A program made the position numbers and the translations under genes. The notes beneath the pieces are model-generated. The model made no database searches. It was not told the DNA's origin and was given only the letters and a program-made list of their open reading frames with translations. Below are positions 23,447-27,300 of a stretch of DNA of 27,300 nucleotides, piece by piece. This stretch comes from Candidatus Omnitrophota bacterium (GTDB taxonomy: Bacteria; Omnitrophota; Gorgyraeia; 2-01-FULL-45-10). The stretch is taken from positions 1 through 27,300 of the forward strand of contig JAQUQN010000008.1 in assembly GCA_028716065.1 (NCBI GenBank), written 5' to 3'. How positions within the stretch are numbered: the first letter of the stretch is position 1; every line of letters begins with the position of its first letter.

Positions 23447-23647
23447 AAAGTTCCTTTTGGCAACGCAGCCCTCCGCAGCTTTCACGCTACGGAGCTGTCG
23501 CTTTGCCCCTCCTTCGCTAAAGCGCTTTCGTCTTTAGCTTCGGAGGGCCCTACGAAGCATCAAGTAGTTTAATTATTGATTGCGTAGTAGGGGCCCTGAT
23601 ATTACTACCAGTTTGCCTTTGTCACTGGAAACGCATGTCAATAAGCT
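23413..23647 (-). ncRNA. putative structured leader RNA or small RNA, unassigned
   Basis: A transcript from the minus promoter at 23654-23682 to the terminator would be about 235 nt. Three helices are visible: AGGGCCC-TAC at 23544-23553 with GTA-G-GGGCCCT at 23587-23597 (one bulge); CCCTCC plus GCTAAAG (23507-23522) with CTTTAGC plus GGAGGG (23532-23547); and CTCCGCAGC (23471-23479) with GCTACGGAG (23486-23494). The first two share bases 23544-23547, so they exclude each other, as expected of a switching RNA. I compared it with the known cobalamin, cyclic-di-GMP and cyclic-di-AMP aptamer patterns and none fits. No ORF in this stretch is convincing. It could instead be a cluster of palindromic repeats. 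Confidence 0.45.
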
Positions 23648-23653
23648 ACTTTA

Positions 23654-23682
23654 AGTATACCCGCTAATTCAGCCCGTGTGAA
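23654..23682 (-). promoter_or_regulatory. sigma-70-type promoter on the minus strand
   Basis: On the minus strand TTCACA (23677-23682) and TATACT (23654-23659) are 17 bases apart, each one base from consensus. It points toward the structured stretch and the gene at 22796-23362, with a start near 23647. Confidence 0.62.
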
Positions 23683-23731
23683 TAGCCAGACCGCCATCTT
23701 TTTCATCTCTAACAGTCGGAGAACTAAAGAG

Positions 23732-23740
23732 TTATCCACA
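23732..23740 (+). promoter_or_regulatory. single DnaA-box-like site
   Basis: TTATCCACA matches the DnaA box consensus exactly. It stands alone, three bases from the 28-bp palindrome. One box is not an origin; it might serve DnaA-linked regulation or be chance. Confidence 0.35.
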
Positions 23741-23742
23741 AT

Positions 23743-23770
23743 AGTAGGGCACCCTTAAGGGTGCCCTACT
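23743..23770. repeat. 28-bp perfect palindrome
   Basis: Each half-site is AGTAGGGCACCCTT read toward the centre CTTAAG; all 14 base pairs match with no loop. It lies between the minus promoter and the promoter of the MFS gene, and no T-run follows on either side. It may be an operator for a dimeric regulator of the MFS gene or a dispersed repeat. Confidence 0.75.
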
Positions 23771-23791
23771 TAATAGAAGGCAACTAAATAG

Positions 23792-23820
23792 TTGACTTGG
23801 ATTTGTAAAATGATTATACT
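23792..23820 (+). promoter_or_regulatory. sigma-70-type promoter of the MFS transporter gene
   Basis: TTGACT (23792-23797) and TATACT (23815-23820) are 17 bases apart, each one base off consensus. The start near 23827 gives a leader of about 52 bases with an AAGGA ribosome binding site. The 28-bp palindrome ends 21 bases upstream of the -35. Confidence 0.75.
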
Positions 23821-23878
23821 GAATTGGACAAAAAATAAAGTAGCATAATCCTCTGGATATAAACATGGGGCAAGGATC

Positions 23879-25303
23879 ATGGAAGACTATATAATTACCG
23901 ACAGATCTAAACAGAACTGGCTGATGGCGATAGTGGCCGCTTCGGTCATCATGTTCTCGATCGATTACAGCATGCTGAACATTTCGCTCCCTTCGATAGC
24001 GAAATATTTCAACGTGAAGCTGGTGGCCGTATCCTGGATACCCTTAGTCTACCTACTGATAGTCACGAGTTCCGTCCTGGGATTCGGGAAGCTGGGCGAC
24101 CTGAAAGGGTTTAAGAGAGTATTCATGATGGGTTTTGCCTTCTTCCTGATCGGGACCGTCTGCTGCGCGCTGGCGCCGACGGTATCTCTGCTCATCGCGT
24201 TCAGGGCATTACAGTCCGTAGGCGAGGCGATGTTCAGCCCCATAGGCATAGCGCTCTTGACGGCGCTCCTGCCCGAGGACAGGCGCGGCAAAGCGCTAGG
24301 CATAGTAGCGCTGGCTCAAGGGGTAGGTTTTTCCCTCGGCCCCGTAATAGGAGGCTTCATCAATAGCCACATAGGATGGAGAGGCATATTCTGCGTCAAT
24401 ATTCCCTTAGGGCTGGTAACGGCTTTTTTGGCAGCCAAGATGCTGCCGTCGAAGCAGCGCCTGAGTTCCGAACTGAAATTCGACCTGCCCGGCGCGGGGC
24501 TTATATTCGTCGCATTATCGACGCTCGTCATCGCGATGAATTCCATAATAAGGATGGGATTTAAGAATCCCAAGGTCCTGGGCTGTTTTGCCGTCTCTTT
24601 CATAGCGTTCGCGTTTTTCATAATCCGGGAAAAGAGAGCGCCGTATCCGCTTCTGGACCTGAAGCTATTCCGCAACAGGGATTTTACATTCTCGAACGCG
24701 GCGGCATTCTGCGCCACCTGCCTTTACATGGGAAGTTATTTTCTCTTTCCTTTCTATCTGGAACTGGTGATGCGCCTCGACGTGTCGAAAACGGGCCTGG
24801 TGCTCATGTCGACGCCCTTAATGATGGTGATAATCTCGCCCATAGCCGGAAAGATATCGGACAGGATAGGTTCGCGCCTCCTCTGTTCTCTGGGCGCAGG
24901 GCTCGCCATCTTCGTCTATGCGCTCTTTTCCACTTTTACCCAGGCGACAGGCGTGCCGTTGATGGTCTTCAATCTATTGCTGGCCGGCATGGTCATGGGG
25001 CTCTTCCTGGCGCCGAATAACAAACTTGTCCTGGCGCATGCCCCCGTGGAGAGGCAGGGTGTGGCTTCCAGCGTCTATAAGATAGCCTTGAGCGTGGGCA
25101 GCGTATTCGGGATCGCCACCTTTCCGCTCGTCCTGATGAAGGTCATGATGCTGCACGCCTCGCGCCTGAAAGTCCCCATCTCCGAAGCGAGGCACATGCC
25201 GGAGCTGTTGATGACCGGATTTCACGCCGCGTTCATATTCGGCATAGTTGTCAGCGCCGCCACGCTTGTTTTTTCGTTATTGGCTAAAGATAAGAAGAAG
25301 TGA
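23879..25303 (+). CDS. MFS transporter, DHA2 (14-TM, EmrB/QacA-like) drug exporter family
   Basis: A 474-residue membrane protein with about 14 hydrophobic segments. IMFSIDYSMLNISLPSIAKY is the family motif D1-like first helix, WIPLVYLLIVTSSVLGFGKL followed by GDLKGFKRVF holds motif A, FRALQSVGEAMFSPIGIALL holds the motif B arginine, and LGIVALAQGVGFSLGPVIGG followed by FINSHIGWRGIFCVNIPLG is the motif C region typical of exporters. It should expel a small molecule or drug using the proton gradient. The gene is preceded by a good promoter and a large palindrome but no regulator gene adjoins it. The substrate is unknown. Confidence 0.9.
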   Translation: MEDYIITDRSKQNWLMAIVAASVIMFSIDYSMLNISLPSIAKYFNVKLVAVSWIPLVYLLIVTSSVLGFGKLGDLKGFKRVFMMGFAFFLIGTVCCALAPTVSLLIAFRALQSVGEAMFSPIGIALLTALLPEDRRGKALGIVALAQGVGFSLGPVIGGFINSHIGWRGIFCVNIPLGLVTAFLAAKMLPSKQRLSSELKFDLPGAGLIFVALSTLVIAMNSIIRMGFKNPKVLGCFAVSFIAFAFFIIREKRAPYPLLDLKLFRNRDFTFSNAAAFCATCLYMGSYFLFPFYLELVMRLDVSKTGLVLMSTPLMMVIISPIAGKISDRIGSRLLCSLGAGLAIFVYALFSTFTQATGVPLMVFNLLLAGMVMGLFLAPNNKLVLAHAPVERQGVASSVYKIALSVGSVFGIATFPLVLMKVMMLHASRLKVPISEARHMPELLMTGFHAAFIFGIVVSAATLVFSLLAKDKKK

Positions 25304-25320
25304 TATTAAAAGGAGGAAGC

Positions 25321-25575
25321 ATGAAGTATCTTTGTGTGGCGTTGGTCTTTCTGTCTGTCTTATGTGCCGGGCCATGTATGGCAAGAGAAATAGATGTGGA
25401 CCGCGATGGAGATGGGACCATGGACGGGGTGGATGTCTATGACCAAGATGACAGAAAGATCAGAAGCGGTTACGACATGGATCACGACGGAAACATAGAG
25501 CGCTGGCAGACTTACGATCCCAATACCGGATTACCGGACGTGGTGCCGAGCGACAGTCTTGACGAGATAGAATAG
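25321..25575 (+). CDS. small exported Asp-rich protein with calcium-loop repeats
   Basis: An 84-residue protein with a signal peptide (MKYLCVALVFLSVLCAGPCM, then ARE). The mature part contains DVDRDGDGTMDGVD, DQDDRK and YDMDHDGNIERW, which are DxDxDG loops like those in EF-hand, dockerin or thrombospondin type-3 repeats and would bind calcium. ATG 25321 follows AAAGGAGGAAGC, a strong ribosome binding site, and lies 17 bases after the MFS stop. It is probably cotranscribed with the MFS gene. Its stop is 6 bases from the end of the convergent glgB. It is too short to be a structural domain of a larger protein, so it may be a stand-alone periplasmic or surface calcium binder. Confidence 0.75.
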   Translation: MKYLCVALVFLSVLCAGPCMAREIDVDRDGDGTMDGVDVYDQDDRKIRSGYDMDHDGNIERWQTYDPNTGLPDVVPSDSLDEIE

Positions 25576-25581
25576 ACAGAG

Positions 25582-27300
25582 TTATTCCGTTTTCTGCTCC
25601 TCGTCTTTTTGCTCTTCCGGTTTCTGTTTTTCCGGGACTATTTTTTGTGGGGCCTGGCACTTGATGAAGGCGGCGCCCAGAGGCGGGAGGGTGATCTTCA
25701 GTGAATATGGCCTGCCGTGAGAAGGGATGGCCTCCGCTTCGAGAGGGCCTATATTACAGATGCCGCTTCCTCCATATAATGTAGAGTCGCTGTTCAATAT
25801 CTCTTTCCATATTCCGTCCTGCGGAACTCCCAATCTATAACCGGGCCTCGGCACCGGCGTGAAGTTGAGAACCACGAGGATTATATCGGTAGCCCTCTTC
25901 CATTTTCTCAGGAAACTTAGTACGCTATTTTGCCAGTCGCCGAAATCCACCCATTCGAAACCCGTCTTTTCGAAATCGAGCTTGTGCAGTATCTGCTCAT
26001 TTTTATAAAGACGGAGCAGGTCCTTCATCCACAGCTGCATTTCCTTGTTGAACGGTATCTTTAGGAGATCCCAGTCGAGGCTCTTGTCATGGTTCCATTC
26101 ATCGTACTGTCCGAACTCTCCTCCCATGAAGAGTAGTTTCTTCCCGGGCCATCCGTACATGTATCCGAAGAGAAGCCTGAGGTTGGCGAACCTCCGCCAG
26201 TCGTCTCCCGGCATCTTTCTCAATAGAGAGCACTTGCCGTAAACGACCTCGTCGTGGGAAAGCGGCAGGATGAAATTCTCATAGAAGGCGTACCACATGC
26301 TGAAGGTCAGCTGATTGTGGTGGTATTTCCTGTTTATCGGGTCTTCGGACATGTAGACGAGGGTGTCGTGCATCCATCCCATGTTCCATTTCATGCCGAA
26401 CCCCAGGCCCCCGGCGCTCGTCGGCCTCGATACCATGGGCCACGCGGTCGACTCTTCCGCGATCGTGTTAACGTCGGGAAATTGCTTATATATGATCTCG
26501 TTGAACTTTCTTATGAAGGAGATGGCCTCGAGATTTTCTCTACCGCCGAACTTATTAGGTATCCACTCACCCTTTTTTCTGGAGTAATCCAGATAGAGCA
26601 TCGAAGCGACGGCATCGACACGAATGCCGTCGATGTGGTAACGGTCAAGCCAGAATAGCGCGCTGGATAATAGAAAGTCCTGGACCTCATTTCTGCCGTA
26701 GTTGAATATGTAGCTGCGCCAATCGGGGTGATAGCCCTTTTTCGGGTCGGCGTGCTCATATAGATGTGTCCCGTCGAAATATACGAGGCCATGTTCGTCC
26801 TGCGAAAAATGAGAGGGTACCCAGTCCAGTATGACTCCGATGCCCTTCTGGTGCAGAGTGTCTATGAGATACATCAGGTCCTGAGGCGTGCCGTACCTCG
26901 AGGTGGGCGCGAAATATCCCGTGGTCTGGTATCCCCATGAGCCGTAGAAGGGATGTTCCATCAATGGGAGGAATTCCACGTGAGTGAAACCCATCTCTTT
27001 AACATAATCCGCCAGAAGCGGCGCCATCTCCCTGTATGAGAGGAACCGGTTCTTCTCCTCCGGTACGCGTCTCCATGAACCCAGATGGACTTCGTAGATC
27101 GATATGGGAGACGCCAGGCCGTTATGTTTCTGACGGCGTTTCATCCACTTCGAATCGTTCCATTCGTAATCGAGGTCCCATACTATAGAGGCGGTCTTTG
27201 GTGGGGTTTCACAATGGAAGGCAAATGGGTCTGATTTACTTACAGTGTAATTATTATTGTTGGAGATTATATGATACTTATAGATGCTGCCTTTATGGAC
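25582..27300 (-). CDS. glgB: 1,4-alpha-glucan branching enzyme, 5'-truncated by window edge
   Basis: The visible part is 572 residues and the gene continues past position 27300. In-frame sequence beyond the internal Met at 27144 still reads as GlgB (SIYKYHII, SDPFAFHCE, ASIVWD, SKWMKRRQ), so that Met is not the start. The GH13 core shows ISIYEVHLGSWRR, GYQTTGYFAPTSRYG, DWVPSHF, GIRVDAVASMLYLDY with the nucleophile Asp (about 26630), INTIAEEST-like NTIAEEST with the acid/base Glu (about 26455), and LPLSHDEVVYGK. It transfers glucan chains to form alpha-1,6 branches in glycogen. After the usual C-terminal beta domain it carries an extra tail rich in Lys, Glu and Gln (VPEKQKPEEQKDEEQKTE), not typical of the family. 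Confidence 0.96.
   Translation of the reverse strand, partial: VHKGSIYKYHIISNNNNYTVSKSDPFAFHCETPPKTASIVWDLDYEWNDSKWMKRRQKHNGLASPISIYEVHLGSWRRVPEEKNRFLSYREMAPLLADYVKEMGFTHVEFLPLMEHPFYGSWGYQTTGYFAPTSRYGTPQDLMYLIDTLHQKGIGVILDWVPSHFSQDEHGLVYFDGTHLYEHADPKKGYHPDWRSYIFNYGRNEVQDFLLSSALFWLDRYHIDGIRVDAVASMLYLDYSRKKGEWIPNKFGGRENLEAISFIRKFNEIIYKQFPDVNTIAEESTAWPMVSRPTSAGGLGFGMKWNMGWMHDTLVYMSEDPINRKYHHNQLTFSMWYAFYENFILPLSHDEVVYGKCSLLRKMPGDDWRRFANLRLLFGYMYGWPGKKLLFMGGEFGQYDEWNHDKSLDWDLLKIPFNKEMQLWMKDLLRLYKNEQILHKLDFEKTGFEWVDFGDWQNSVLSFLRKWKRATDIILVVLNFTPVPRPGYRLGVPQDGIWKEILNSDSTLYGGSGICNIGPLEAEAIPSHGRPYSLKITLPPLGAAFIKCQAPQKIVPEKQKPEEQKDEEQKTE

Noticed and set aside
23560..23640. Cyclic-di-GMP (GEMM-I) aptamer on the minus strand, suggested by GGCAAAC and ACGCAA words
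   Set aside because: The required GACGCAAAGCC partner and GNRA-loop helix are missing, so the resemblance is to short words only.
23732..23740. Replication origin suggested by a perfect DnaA box in an intergenic region
   Set aside because: Only one box is seen, no dnaA/dnaN genes or AT-rich unwinding repeats are near.
1..27300. CRISPR arrays, tRNA or rRNA genes, transposases, integrases
   Set aside because: No regularly spaced direct repeats, no tRNA-like cloverleaf, no rRNA stretch and no recombinase-like protein were found in reading both strands.

Overview
The window reads as a chromosomal segment of a Gram-negative (diderm) bacterium. It encodes a TonB-dependent outer-membrane receptor, periplasmic binding proteins with signal peptides, and no phage, plasmid or insertion-sequence genes. 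Isoleucine is very often ATA and arginine often AGG/AGA throughout, with no region standing out as foreign. The mix (compact overlapping operons, Cache-HAMP-PP2C regulators, a DUF71 protein in a B12 cluster) resembles uncultured deep-branching lineages such as Omnitrophota, but that placement is an impression, not something proven here.

Region 1 (1-759, minus): the N-terminal part of a PAS-HisKA sensor kinase that runs off the left edge. Region 2 (862-13068, plus): a vitamin B12 locus. A long cobalamin riboswitch with an intrinsic terminator precedes a tightly overlapping operon cobC-cobU-cobT-cobS-cbiB-cobD-cobQ/cbiP, then a DUF71 (COG2102) ATP-pyrophosphatase-like gene, then the importer genes btuF-btuC-btuD. 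A second, much shorter cobalamin-riboswitch-like element starts on the stop codon of btuD and leads into a BtuB-like TonB receptor. Corrin-ring genes and an adenosyltransferase are absent, so the locus is built for uptake and late-stage or salvage assembly. Region 3 (13166-15946): an ion-homeostasis group of a CBS-pair protein, a CPA2-type cation/proton antiporter, an unrecognised 51-residue basic protein and a CDF-type transporter with an altered metal site.

Region 4 (15973-21940, plus): a signalling operon made of a STAS anti-anti-sigma protein, an NMT1/THI5-like solute-binding protein without its own ABC transporter, a Cache-HAMP-PP2C-HATPase regulator, a NodB-type deacetylase, a YjbQ-family protein and a CBS-HD-GYP cyclic-di-GMP phosphodiesterase. 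Region 5 (21956-23362): a cysteine-cluster (YkgJ-like) protein and a small exported protein on plus, each behind a sigma-70-type promoter, converging on a possible lytic-transglycosylase-like exported protein on minus. Region 6 (23363-23878): a gene-free stretch of about 515 bases with a minus-strand promoter, competing helices, an intrinsic terminator, a 28-bp perfect palindrome, one DnaA box and a plus-strand promoter. Region 7 (23879-27300): a 14-TM MFS exporter, a small exported Asp-rich calcium-loop protein, and the 3' part of glgB on minus, running off the right edge.

The most notable points are the two different cobalamin riboswitches nested in one locus, the DUF71 gene in a B12 salvage context, the partner-switching module that includes an orphan solute-binding protein, and the unassigned attenuator-like leader upstream of the exported protein at 22796-23362.
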